Assembly: GCA_004352715.1 (NCBI GenBank) | Contig: SCFE01000035.1 | Coordinates: forward strand, 51,583 to 115,582 | Origin: Hofstenia miamia | Taxonomy: Eukaryota > Xenacoelomorpha > Acoela | Direction: 5' to 3' | Length of the DNA stretch: 64,000 bases | Shown: positions 45,733 through 56,670 of the stretch, one piece after another | Numbering within the stretch: position 1 is the first letter of the stretch | Layout: the number at the start of each line of letters is the position of its first letter | Position numbers and translations under genes: made by a program | Notes under the pieces: model-generated | Told to the model about the DNA's origin: nothing | Seen by the model: only the letters and a program-made list of their open reading frames with translations | Database searches by the model: none

Positions 45733-45760
45733 CTAGGAAACTGCCCGTGCTATGCACGGA
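45733..45760 (-). mobile_element. Possible Helitron-type 3' terminus
   Basis: On the minus strand a hairpin (CCGTGC, short loop, GCACGG) is followed 8 bases later by CTAG and then T. This is the layout of Helitron 3' ends (hairpin, short spacer, CTRR, insertion before T). No matching 5' TC end or helicase was found, and a chance palindrome is possible. Confidence 0.3.
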
Positions 45761-46646
45761 AAGTTCAATGGGCTGTATTAGATATTTAATAAATGATTAA
45801 ATTTTAAACAAACCATATGTTGTCTTTAAAAATTTTAGGAACGAAATATATAATAAATGTGATCATCATACATTGTTAAAACGATTTTTATTCCCAATTT
45901 TAACATATGACCAATTAAAATTATAATCACAGTCAAATCATAGTAACACCTAATGAAAATGAGTGCATAGAACAACAACAAAATCGAGTCCATTATAGAT
46001 TAAAATCTGAACAATTATTCTTAATTATAGGTTTGATTACACTATGCTTTGCGATTTCAGGAAATATTCCAGATTCAAATGATTAATTTATAACATTTGT
46101 TAACCGGAAGGCAATATTATGTAAAGCATCAATGTCTTACCTTATCATATTAATGAAATAGTATCAAGTTGCATCATTTAATAACATTAATATGCTAATA
46201 GTTAATGCAACTGACATTGGAAGAAAGTCTGAAAATGTTACATTAGATGAATAAAAAGAAGGAATGGGATAATCACATGCAGAATATGCTCTAATTTTAC
46301 TGTTGAAATAATCAGAATTAATCTCATAATAAATAATATTGTAAGTGTTCAAAAATTTCAGTGGTTTAATCATAGAATCCATCCTTTACTTTAACCATAA
46401 ATCTTCAAATTAAATATATTCATAGTATTTTAGCCTTAGCGGTTTGGGACAGTGTCTCTATAATATTTGATGGTCCAGTAGATATTACCCAAGGAAAAAA
46501 ATTTCTAGATTGGAACGTTCCAGATCAATATTTTCTTCAATAAATCGGTAATATTTTACTATACATAAACGCCTTGTTAACTTGATAGAACTGCCCTACT
46601 TATTGAACAGGTAGTGTCAAGCCCTAAAAATATGATGTGACATTAG

Positions 46647-46810
46647 CAGAGGCGTACACAGGATTTTCTGACGGGGGTATCATATTTATGATCAAGTAAG
46701 TCACCATTTTGGAAATACTTTAGTTTTTAATTTTTTTATTTAATCAATCAAAATCAATTTTGAAAACCTGATGGGTGCATTCCACCATGTCGTCCTTGCG
46801 TACGCTACTG
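46647..46810. mobile_element. Short hAT-type MITE, family 2, with 8-bp TSD (7/8)
   Basis: The left end CAGAGGCGTACACAGG and the right end, complement of CAGTAGCGTACGCAAGG, form imperfect inverted repeats starting CAG. Flanks are GACATTAG (46639-46646) and GATATTAG (46811-46818). At 164 bp with no coding capacity it must be mobilised in trans. The TIR differs from family 1 (GTTGGAATCGG). Confidence 0.75.
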
Positions 46811-47058
46811 GATATTAGTAATGGATTCATAGATTCAACGTCACATATAATTTGTATCTAAAAACTATTTGAATTGTATTTATATATACGAAATTTTTTC
46901 TTTTAATTCCATAATTTGCATATTCATTAACTTTATTTGTACTGACATTTAACTTTGTGAATATATATATTATATTATATTATACTATGACTGTGCCTTT
47001 ATGTTTTCTAATGTGAGAAAACTCTGTAACGTTGTATTTAGAGATTAGCATAGATTGA

Positions 47059-47656
47059 GCAACTACTGGAGTCGCTCATTGGATTATAGTTGTTATTACT
47101 CTTGACAGACTTATAGCAGTTTGTGCACCAATATCATACAAAGGCTATTTTTGCTTTACAGAAATATCATGTTGTTGTTATATTCAGTTGCATATCAATT
47201 GCATTGCCTTGCATGTTTGTTTTCCAAGAATGTGCCAATGGAATATGCGCTGTACGGCCAGCATGGAAGGACACTCAGATTGTTTTTATGCTTACATTTA
47301 TTCAAGTAATAATCCCTAGGATTTTCGTAATGACTTGCAACATTACGATTGGAGTTAAAATTTCATTAAGAAATGAAGACTCCAAATAAAAAAACAGTGG
47401 TATTGATAGACTATTATTCATTATTTCTTTCAGCTTTTTCATATTCATCACAGTCGCGGAGGTTACATATGTTTTCGTTTATCACTCTTGGTTTCTTGAC
47501 AAATGCTCATTGCTTTCTGCGAGTTTGACCATTGTTATAAGTTCAGCTCATGTAACTAATAATGGCGTGAATTTTTTTCTATATATTTTGCTTGGGAAAA
47601 CCTTTAGAGAACGATTTATCAGCCTCTTCTTTAGCTTTTTTAATAAAGTATGTTAG
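47059..47656 (+). pseudogene. 5'-truncated rhodopsin-like GPCR pseudogene (TM3 to TM7)
   Basis: The fragment starts with ATTGVAHWIIVVITLDRLIA, TM3 ending in a D-R-L version of the DRY motif. It continues CAPISYK, then shifts frame by one base in the AAAGG at about 47138-47142. The following frame gives TM4 (YHVVVIFSCISIALPCMFVF), a Cys-containing extracellular loop, TM5 (IVFMLTFIQVIIPRIFVM) and a TAA at 47387-47389. It then continues in the same frame with TM6 (LFIISFSFFIFITVAEVTYV) and TM7, NNGVNFFLYILLGKTFRERF, the N-x-x-V-N-F-F-L-Y form of NPxxY typical of invertebrate peptide and FMRFamide-receptor-like GPCRs. TM1 and TM2 are missing; a TAT-rich tract occupies their place. One frameshift and one stop make it non-functional. 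Ligand class cannot be told. Confidence 0.75.
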
Positions 47657-47687
47657 CAAATAAATTATACATATAATATATATATAT

Positions 47688-47821
47688 NNNNNNNNNNNNN
47701 NNNNNNNNNNNNNNNNNNNNNNNNNNNNNNNNNNNNNNNNNNNNNNNNNNNNNNNNNNNNNNNNNNNNNNNNNNNNNNNNNNNNNNNNNNNNNNNNNNNN
47801 NNNNNNNNNNNNNNNNNNNNN
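47688..47821. other. 134-N assembly gap inside a TA microsatellite
   Basis: Both edges are TA repeats, so the gap is an unresolved microsatellite just after the GPCR relic. Confidence 0.97.
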
Positions 47822-47989
47822 TATATATATATAATTTATAACACCTCAATAACTTGTATTTGAGTAATCTGCTTAGATATTTCTGTCAATTTTGAAATGA
47901 AAAGTGTTTGAGCACGCTTGCGAAATGCACGTTCACACTATTAACCTTCAACAGCCTGGCTTCCTTTTTAAAGGCCAAAACGTTTTTCC

Positions 47990-48345
47990 ACATTTACAAA
48001 GAATATTATCAGAGCCTATTAGCAAATTTTAAAATCTTGGGGCATGAGAGGTCTATTGGGAAACATACTTTAATACAATCTTGAAAATTTCTCATTAAAG
48101 TGTATTGCTGGGTCTGAGGTTGTTGAAAAGATTAACACGTTTTCTTTGAAAATGTCGAATTTTTGAAAAAGATTTAAATTCTGTCCATACCTAATGTTCA
48201 TGTATTTACAAGGTTTTGAGCCCATGGAAGCAACAAAGAACTGTGACTCTTTCTTAATATTTGCAAAAATACTCCAAATCCACTCAGACGCGCCGTGCGC
48301 AAAGTCAGAGGTCGCGGTTTCGAAGGTGTTTTCAGGTTCAGCAAA
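47990..48345 (+). repeat. Interspersed repeat, left arm of the pair flanking SLC38 copy 2
   Basis: Matches the reverse complement of 53240-53990. Shared landmarks include CATTTACAAAGAAT, TTAAAATCTTGGGGCATGAG, GAGCCCATGGAAGCAACAAA and GCAAAGTCAGAG. No coding potential. Family unknown. The similarity level looks like old copies rather than a recent duplication. Confidence 0.75.
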
Positions 48346-48563
48346 GCTTTAGCTGTTTTTAAGCTATAAGTGTTTAAAAAAATTTTCTAGGATAATTTTT
48401 TAAAAATCCCTGGGCTGTTTAATATTAAATTTGAATGCAACGTTTCAAAATTTAAATTTAAATTTTCAATACACTAATTGTCAGCTCCTACTTTTTAGAT
48501 TCAGTTGATTAATATTTTCGATATGTTGTTTCAATTTGTGCTAATAGTATAAGTAAACATAAT

Positions 48564-48722
48564 GCTAGTATTTGAAAATTTGCAAAAAGTATAATCACAA
48601 GTAATGGCTAAACATGATCCATTAGTTATCTAGCTGTAAAATATGCACATATCGACTTTCACTATAGTAATTAACCAGTATATACACATTTAAGATGCGT
48701 ATATATATATATATATATATAT
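48564..48722 (+). repeat. Interspersed repeat with TA-run end (inverted partner at 37499-37620)
   Basis: See the partner entry. The TA run at 48699-48722 ends it. The repeat lies about 220 bp after the left arm of the SLC38-flanking repeat and may be its distal part. Confidence 0.7.
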
Positions 48723-50217
48723 ACAGTAGTATGCATCCCACTAATTGCAAATTTGAATAATACGCATGAACGGGTTTTCGTTCTGGTTAATAAGAAATGC
48801 ACCATTTTACTCTCTATACTTGCCTGCTTCAAATAGCAATTTTGGTAAGCGCATTTAGCGAAAAAATGGTACTTGAAATGACTAATCTTGGCACATATTT
48901 TCAAATTGTGGATTATAACAAATTTTGTGCTTCCTAAAGATGGTTTCAGAAAATAATGTGCTGCTAAGAATAATATATTGCAGATTTACATACAAATTTG
49001 TGATTTAGATAATAAAAATAGAAAAAAGGTGGTTAAGCTGAAACTGCTTTTCAAAATTTCTTTGCATTATCACAATTGCAGTAATATACAGGTATCCATG
49101 AAACGCTTTTCTTAAATGTACAAATAACTTTGAAAAAGTATCATCGAAAAATCTTTCTTCACCTGCATTTTAAGATAGCAAGTGGAGACAGTAATATAAT
49201 AATTAACATTTTGAAAACGGTATTGACGAGAGTACAAATTTCTTGTTATGCACAATAGGAAATTTCCATGGTTGACTACTCAAAGAGGAATGGAATCTGT
49301 TGATACTATTCTGAAAGAGATGATGTTTCAAAGAGTAGAATTGTTTCATCACAATTCTTAAAAAACTGATTTACTCACCCTTACGTAATTGATTAACGCG
49401 TAGGCCTTAAGAATGTGGTTTTAACTCGGTTTCAAACATGATATTTTCATTTTCTTTGGTGTAGCAAAGGATTTAATAACATTATTCACGATTGCAAAAG
49501 GTGCAAGTGTCCTCTAATATTTGAAAGCATTATTCAAATGTCATCATTTCCAGATCGATTCCAAGATTATTGTCACAGTCTTAACAATTTGATTGTACTT
49601 TGATTTCAGCGTGTAAAAGAGTATCAGAACAGTTTTTCCTATGAAATTCTGAAGGTAGCAACATTAGTATGGGCATCATAATGTGGAGTTTTTTTAAATA
49701 CTATAAATCAGAAGACATTTCAAGCAAAACAAAGAAAATGTTGTGTGGTAAAGATGTTAGTCCATGTGACCATCATGAATCCTTCAACGTAGCTAAGACA
49801 TATAACAGTTAAATATTGACTCAACTCGACTAAAACTTTCAGAAAACAATTCATTGGAAATAAACTACGTTTGATCGTTGCCTTCAAGGAGTAGCAAGAC
49901 CTAAAATTATATTACTACTTAAAACAATTAGCTTAAAGGAAATATTCATTATCCATTGGTATATACTAAAGTGTAATGTCTGTAATATATATGTCATTAT
50001 AGAACTGGTATATACCACTAAGTGAACATGCTGTTATAAATCAAAGAAACATATTGAATAATTCGGAAAATATTTATGAATTGGCTCCATTGTCATTCAA
50101 CTTAAATTTATTTTCGACTAGTAACATGCTTTGGTCATATTCCTCCTCTACTCACAGCAGTAGCAGCATAATTATTTATTTAGCTATAGATTAAGTCATT
50201 CAAGTTGCTGCACTCCT
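48723..50217. other. AT-rich upstream region of SLC38 copy 2
   Basis: No gene or known repeat recognised. No similarity to the upstream region of copy 1 before 50218. Confidence 0.4.
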
Positions 50218-50282
50218 AAAAATGTCAATAACCAACGGATGCACAACTGCTGTTGACACAATGATGAAAATATTTATATAAA
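50218..50282 (+). promoter_or_regulatory. Conserved promoter block of SLC38 copy 2, with TATATAAA
   Basis: Aligns without gaps to 9404-9468: AAAAATGTCAATAA, TGTTGACA and ATATTTATATAAA are kept. TATATAAA is at 50275-50282, 41 bp before the ATG. Conservation of this block while the surroundings differ suggests purifying selection or the exact edge of the duplicated unit. Confidence 0.6.
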
Positions 50283-50315
50283 ATTATTCGCTGACGTTGA
50301 GTGATAGCAAAAAGC

Positions 50316-51704
50316 ATGAATTTTGCGAAAAGCAGACAAAACAGCAACAAGGAGCACTCAGGGAATCATGAGAGGGTACGATTATTTTCATCTGGCAGAT
50401 CCAGTGTTACTGATCCAAACATTCTCTCCTTATTAAATATGGGGTCTTGCGATGTGACATCTTTTAGAAAGACTGGAAGTACTTCAACAATAGGAGCAAT
50501 CTTCATTGTCATGAACGCAGCACTTGGTGCAGCAATGCTTAACATGCCAAATGCATTTGCACAGGCTGGTGGAATATCATCTTCATTATTAGTGCAATTT
50601 GTATTTGTTATTTTTGCGTATGGTGGACTTCTTATGTTAGGGTTTTGCGCTGAATTCCAAGAGTCCAGCGTTTATCAAGAAGTGATGAGATCGATGGGTG
50701 GTAAAAAACTAGAGATTCTGACTGAATCAATAATATTAGTTTATGCATTTTCGACTTGTGTATCATTCATGGTGCTTGGAACTGATCAAGGTAGTAACAT
50801 CTGTGAATTATTCCTCGGAAGTGAAGACTATAATAAGCATGCAACAATGTATAGATATTTGACAACATTAGTAATCTCTACATGTATTATTTTGCCTCTA
50901 TCCCTTCCTAAAGACGTTAGCTTTCTCCAGTATCCTAGCATTATGTGCACATTTGCTGTCGGTTATGTAACATTCTTAGTGATTATTGAATCCTTTGTTT
51001 TGAATGAAGATGTTAAAATAACTGAATCTCCAGATAGTTTTGAAGCAGTTTTAAATGTTGTTCCAACAATAGCGTTTGGGTTTCAATGCCATGTAAGTTC
51101 CGTTCCAGTATATTCCGGTCTAAGAAATAGAAACCTTAAGAACTGGTCATTAATTACTTTCTGCGCAATTTGTGTTTGCTTTTTTGTTTACTCCAGTGTA
51201 GGAACCTGCGGTTATCTAACATTTGGAAACTCTGTTGCTGATGACATACTCGATGCATATGCTACAACAAGCTTTCCGGCAATAATAGGTAGATTTTTTG
51301 TTGTGGTATCTACCACAATGAGCTATCCAGTTTTGCATTTTTGTGGACGTGCATCCTTGGAAAGCATTACAAGAAAAATTATGCGAATGACTGACGATGA
51401 AGGTCGAAGAACTTGGAATCATCGTTATTACTATCAGACGTTAACATGGTTTGTTTTAGCAATGATTGTTGCAATGATTATTCCAAGTATTAATACTATT
51501 ATCAAGCCAGTAGGAGCGTTTTCTGCTCTTTTCATAATGGGACTTCCTGGATTTGCCTTTATAAAGGCGTCAGAAAGAATCAGAACTGAAATTGGGACAT
51601 TTAAATATCTGCTCATGAATGCGATTGGAATGATTTTCATCGCTGTAAGCGCCTTTCTTTTCGGACAGAGCTTCACTAGCGGTGTTTACAGTATCTTAGG
51701 TTAA
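50316..51704 (+). CDS. SLC38A7-like: SLC38A7-like neutral amino-acid transporter, copy 2 (intronless)
   Basis: The intact frame is 462 residues with the same length and topology as copy 1. Start is ATG 50316, aligned with 9497. TM1 GAIFIVMNAALGAAMLNMP, GFQCHVSSVPVYSG and SYPVLHFCGR are all kept. Differences concentrate in the N-tail, the loop after TM3 (ICELFLGSEDYNKH versus ILELLIKSENYNKH), the loop after TM5 and TM7. The two proteins are clearly paralogues under constraint, since no stops or frameshifts occur and most codon changes look silent. Some stretches are unusually identical in DNA, hinting at gene conversion. Expected role: lysosomal or membrane export of glutamine-type amino acids, by family analogy only. 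An AATAAA lies 12 bp after the stop. Confidence 0.88.
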   Translation: MNFAKSRQNSNKEHSGNHERVRLFSSGRSSVTDPNILSLLNMGSCDVTSFRKTGSTSTIGAIFIVMNAALGAAMLNMPNAFAQAGGISSSLLVQFVFVIFAYGGLLMLGFCAEFQESSVYQEVMRSMGGKKLEILTESIILVYAFSTCVSFMVLGTDQGSNICELFLGSEDYNKHATMYRYLTTLVISTCIILPLSLPKDVSFLQYPSIMCTFAVGYVTFLVIIESFVLNEDVKITESPDSFEAVLNVVPTIAFGFQCHVSSVPVYSGLRNRNLKNWSLITFCAICVCFFVYSSVGTCGYLTFGNSVADDILDAYATTSFPAIIGRFFVVVSTTMSYPVLHFCGRASLESITRKIMRMTDDEGRRTWNHRYYYQTLTWFVLAMIVAMIIPSINTIIKPVGAFSALFIMGLPGFAFIKASERIRTEIGTFKYLLMNAIGMIFIAVSAFLFGQSFTSGVYSILG

Positions 51705-51715
51705 ATTTTTTCAAA

Positions 51716-51721
51716 AATAAA
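51716..51721 (+). terminator. Poly(A) signal AATAAA of SLC38 copy 2
   Basis: The canonical hexamer begins 12 bp after TAA (51702-51704), implying a very short 3' UTR. Copy 1 has no AATAAA as close. Confidence 0.5.
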
Positions 51722-53239
51722 TGAATTATTGTAATTTCTTTTTTGTGATATTCACTGGGCAAAAACTTTCTATATTTAAAATTTGTAAAATAACTTGCAT
51801 TTTACACCATATACCAATGTAAAAAATTGAAAAAAAGTGAGGTGGTAATGTATTTTTATCGATATAATAACATCTTACACAAAAACATTCATCATTATTT
51901 CGTCAAAAAAAATTTAAATGCCTGGAACTCAAAAACTAATAAAGCTATCAAAATCTGTAATTTAAGAATCACAGATGAATATACTTTTTAAAGTGAGTGA
52001 TTGTTTAAAGATGTAAAATCAAATCTAATTTAAAATAAATGTTTCATGAAAAATTCCATGAACCTAAAAAGACAGAGAATTTTAGGTAATCAAGATGTAG
52101 AATTTTGAAATATACAGTGCTGACAACCCCAAGAACTGTTATATATCAATAGGCTGACAGTATGTGCATTGCTTAATCGCTATTACTCAGTAATATGCAA
52201 TTATAAAACTGCTTTAAAGAAACATATTAAACATGCAATTAGTGCGAATACTTAAATTAATTTATTTCAAAATTTTCACTTTACAAGAGAAATCTTAAAG
52301 TCAAACTAATTAAATTTTTTTTAAATATACATGTACATGTTATTAGAATTTTAAAAAATTTTTCTAAATTTCCTCTTTGTTTTGGAAAGTTAATTGCAAA
52401 TCGACAATGTATTCAGCCAATTCAACGATTTTGCAAAGTTTTTAAAAGTGTGATATATTTAATTACATTTGATGTATTTGAATTTATTAAGTTTGGTAAA
52501 TAAGTTTAAAAGTATAATTTTTAAGCGAGGTAACTGTACAAATTTGTCATGTGTTCGAGCAACTACATAAGCAGTTTAAAAACTTTTATAGGGCCTAATA
52601 TATTAGAAAATCAAATTATACAGTTAATGCTTTCACTAAATTTTTATGTAGATTGCAAAAGCCAAACAGGTTAACCATTATAATATATTTGACTACAAAC
52701 TTGTACTCATTATAAATATTTAATCATTAAATTAAAGCAATATGTTGTATGATTATTGTATTTTATGGGTAATTATATGCATTTACTCAGTTACATGATA
52801 TAAATACCCATTAAGTACTATAATCTTACCACTCATCATTTAAGGTAATGATTAAAATAGTTGCAGTTAAATGTCCAATGAGGATTAATGAACTCAAATA
52901 AAATTATTAATTATATATGACTAAATTGAAACGCTTCTCAAGTGACAATCAAATTTTAAAAAATTCTATTTTATAAATGTTGGAAATGGATATAGTACAT
53001 CGATTTTAAAATTTTCACAAAAATTAGACTTTTAATGGGAAATCTAAGTAGATTAAGCTGTGTATTAATATATTCAGGGTGTAGTATGCTAGTCTGAAGG
53101 CCAGAGCAATAGAGTTGCTGTTTGAAGAAAACCATGGCCCACTGTAATTTTGCAGTGGGCAATGTGAAAACTCAAAAATTTCAGTTGATTTATAGTGCAA
53201 TGCGATTTGCAGAAATACCAGTAGACACTAGCTGATATT
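51722..53239. other. AT-rich DNA, no gene recognised
   Basis: Only an 8-bp hairpin (GCCCACTG at 53137-53144 with CAGTGGGC at 53153-53160) stands out. Confidence 0.4.
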
Positions 53240-53990
53240 TTTAGTGTTAAGAAGACCGGAAACCTTCGGCTCCGCAATCTCTGACTTTGCAAAAGCAGTT
53301 GGGGGGGTTCGGATGGCATTATGTGTAAGGTTTTTCAAGAGAATGACCATTTGATATAGTCCACCTTTGTAAATTTAATCGATTTTTGAGTAGCAGTAAA
53401 TTTGTAATATTGCATGCGTATTGTTGAAGAGAAAGTTTGACAAAAGTATTTTGTCCGCAGGCATATGAACAATTCTGGTTGGAAAAATGGTAAATTTTGT
53501 AAATCAACGCCAAGCAGCTAAAACTTTGCAACACACATTATACATGCTGCTGTAATATTTGTTTTATTTGTTAGTATTTTTTCAATTTTAGATAAATTCT
53601 ATCTGCTTTAGTAATGCCATAAATCCTCTGTTTATATAATTATAAATTGAGGTATTAAATTAGAATTCGTTTGCCACTAAACATTGATTTTTCAAGGTGG
53701 ATCAAGTCCACGTTGCGCACCAATCACAACGAATGGTTAGCGATATATTTGCACATATCAAGAAGTACTCAAAGTTCTTTGTTGCTTCCATGGGCTCAAA
53801 ACTTTATAAATACATGGAGAAAATTAATATCTTTTTCGAAAATTCACCATTTTTAAAGGAAAATTGTTAATTTTTTTCAAAAACTTCAGTCACAGCAATA
53901 AGCTTTAATAGAAGTTTTGAGCATGCCCCCCTCATGCCCTAAGATTTTAACATTTGCTCATAGGCTTTGAGAAAATTCTTTGTAAATATG
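53240..53990 (-). repeat. Interspersed repeat, right arm of the pair flanking SLC38 copy 2
   Basis: Inverted relative to 47990-48345. The parts 53240-53300 and 53700-53990 align. About 400 bp between them has no counterpart in the left arm, so this copy carries an insertion or the left one a deletion. A 61-codon frame at 53671-53856 is a shadow within the repeat. Confidence 0.7.
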
Positions 53991-56034
53991 TTTAAACCGG
54001 ACGCCAGTCGGTTCAGGTTAAACATTTGGACATTCTGAATCACTGATGTTAGTACATCAAATGTCTATTCAAATCTATCACATATCATTCTAGTTAGAAG
54101 AGGTATTTTATAGCTCGTTGATTTTTGCTCAAATCAGATATAACTGATTATCAAAATAATGTCAAAGTTTTTGAGTTCTACGTAATTGAATGATTGTTTT
54201 TCACTTTGAAATACAAGAGCGGATGTGTCAATTTGAAAGACGGTAACGGTTTTGAAAAGGATGTTTATTTCATTTGTCAAGTTCTTTTTAACGGATATCA
54301 TCATAGTTGAAAAAACAGATATGTTTACGAATTTAGAAGAAAACAAACATTTTTTACCTGTCAATCTTATTTACAGAGCTGTTTTTTAGTTAGACTAATA
54401 CATTGCAAACTGGGTAATTCGGAACTTATTTCTTCACATGAATTGCAAACTAACCATTTATTATTGCTATGCACGATGAAAACATCAATCATACAAACCC
54501 AGATCATCTAGACCAGTTAAACAAAAGGCTTATATTTTTCTTAAAGAAAGAGAGAAATTCACTGATGTGTAGTCGCATTTTTACACGACTAAGGAAGCGA
54601 GAGCGGAACAATCGAATGAAATATTCATGATGAAATTGTCACAGAACACACACCCACAACCCACACTAAAGAGCCACCCTAAAAGTTTGACCAATGATAT
54701 CACAGTCACACAAATATTGGGAAAGAACTTGAACGTATATATTTCTGCACAATACAATATGTAAAATTTTATCAAAATAGTTTTTGTAAGCATTGCTTAT
54801 TTTCACAAGCAGAATAATCTCTCAACGCATTGTTTTTCTAGTTGACGCAAAAATTTCTTTAATAAGTAGGTTGAATGACGAAGTCATCTAGCAGTCGAGC
54901 TTATTGAAGGTGGAAAATTGTTTCATTTCTCTTTCCAAGTTTAAAAGATCCATGTGTGCTTCATTGGATAAACACCTCACCTATGTATCTCTCAAGTTTC
55001 TAATAGCTGAATGTGTTTTCTAATTTTGTTTGGGTGAGTGTGGCAGCAGAGGCATTTATGCATCTAAGTATTTCAAAGGGTCATCACTTACACTGACCTA
55101 CGCAAAAGATGACCCACAAACCATGAATTACGTGGGCCGTGTACAGCTATCGCTTGCAATATGACCTCATTTTAGTTTATTTTACTGCAAATGGCCAGGC
55201 CGTGATTACAGTAGTCCTTGCAGTAAGACAGAATTTTGTTGATAGGAAGGAATAAGTGATTAAACATAAAAGAAACGGGTGTTGTTAAAATGTTGTGATA
55301 TTAAAATTTTGAATTGAAATTAAATCGATTGAAATAATAACGCTTTGAGTCATAGAAATATGAAAATAATTCTATTATTTTAAACTCTTTTAACCTTCTT
55401 CTGCGCATTGCAAAACAGTGTGACTCGGCTTACAATAAAGTACAAATTTATGGCAGAAGTATTGGTGCAAAATATAATTCCTTCTGTGAAATGTACTTAA
55501 ATTTAATACAGATTACTCTTATGTAATAATATTGTATCGAAAACTGTACAGATGTGCATGAACTGAACATTTCAATAAGAAATAAAATGCAAATCAGAAT
55601 ACGTTCTTCAGATTTAACGCAAAATTTGTCACACGTTGTAATGAGTTAATTCATCTACCTATTTGAAGTAGTATAAATAATAAAAACCTGACATCAGAGA
55701 AACCAGTCTGTGAGTTAGTTTGGATCAGACTTGTCAACTAGCCGAAATTTTTAAGCTTGGCTCTACTCAACATGGAACCTTTCAATGAGGCTCTTCTTAG
55801 CTCTATTATTTTTTTAAAATATTGCGCTCTCTGGATTTTATACACAGCTCTTCCTATTATATAATAAAAATTTTAAAAATATGATTATAAGAAAAGTATA
55901 TTAAATGAGAAAATAAGAAAAATTTGCATAATCAAGCTAGCAAGCAGAACTATAAATTTGCTTTGCTTAATTAAGGTTCGTTTTGGGCTCGTTGTATATA
56001 CAATGGTTTGCTCAAGCTCGACAATCAATTAAAA
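53991..56034. other. AT-rich DNA, no gene recognised
   Basis: Frames at 54134-54364 and 54581-54793 (both minus) have no recognisable motif. A GC-richer patch at 55060-55220 is of unknown nature. Confidence 0.4.
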
Positions 56035-56670
56035 ATTAATATTGAAAAACTCAATTCATTATATTTTCCCCCAATTCTGTAAAAGAAATAACAAACAAAA
56101 TTGAATTAATTTTAAACAGTGTTCCGATAAAACAAAGTGATCATGTTACATATTTGGGTGTTGATATTGACAAAGATTTAAAATTGGATATATTTCTCTT
56201 AAAAAAGATACATAAAATGGCTTCTGCGTTAGATACTTATACCATCTCAGAAATTTTGGGCCTCATTAGCACATTCAGCTATTGCATGCATTTTGCTTAT
56301 CGCAACTACGTTATTGTTCATTTTTATTTATTAATTTTAATACAAAAAGCCTCTATTTATTATCAAAAACTTTTAATTGGTCATTAAAAATATTAAATTT
56401 TGCACGCAAGTATGATCATGTTAGTGAATACAGACGAAAGTATAATATATTATCCCCGCTATATCAAGTACAATTCCATGCAGCTTCAATTTTATTTAAG
56501 TATAAATATGGCCGACAATCAATTTCTTTTCTTGATAATTACTTAAAAGTAAAGTAAGTTTATTTTTAGCATTATTTCATATGCTAGATTTCATCGAGCA
56601 GCCCCTAATATTTGGAATGATTTAGATAATAAGACTAGAGTAGAAAAAAATTAAAATGTGCACTTTTACA
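56035..56670 (+). pseudogene. Non-LTR retrotransposon 3' end (RT thumb and C-terminus)
   Basis: Reads TQFIIFSPNSVKEI, HVTYLGVDIDKDLKLDIF, LSQLRYCSFLFINFNTKSLY, LYQVQFHAASILFKYKYG and finally ARFHRAAPNIWNDLDNKTRV, ending at TAA near 56655. The blocks follow LINE-A/B order after the YADD box. The palm is missing. Two frame changes and one stop are seen. A short CA microsatellite follows at about 56750. Confidence 0.75.

Larger units (their letters stand above)
43600..46638. other. AT-rich DNA, no gene recognised
   Basis: Holds TA runs (44094-44121, 44412-44430) and a Helitron-like terminus at 45733. Open frames at 44700-44936 (+) and 46164-46382 (-) lack recognisable motifs. Confidence 0.4.

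Noticed and set aside
51216-51676. Minus-strand frames of 68 and 80 residues
   Set aside because: Shadows inside the SLC38 copy 2 coding region.
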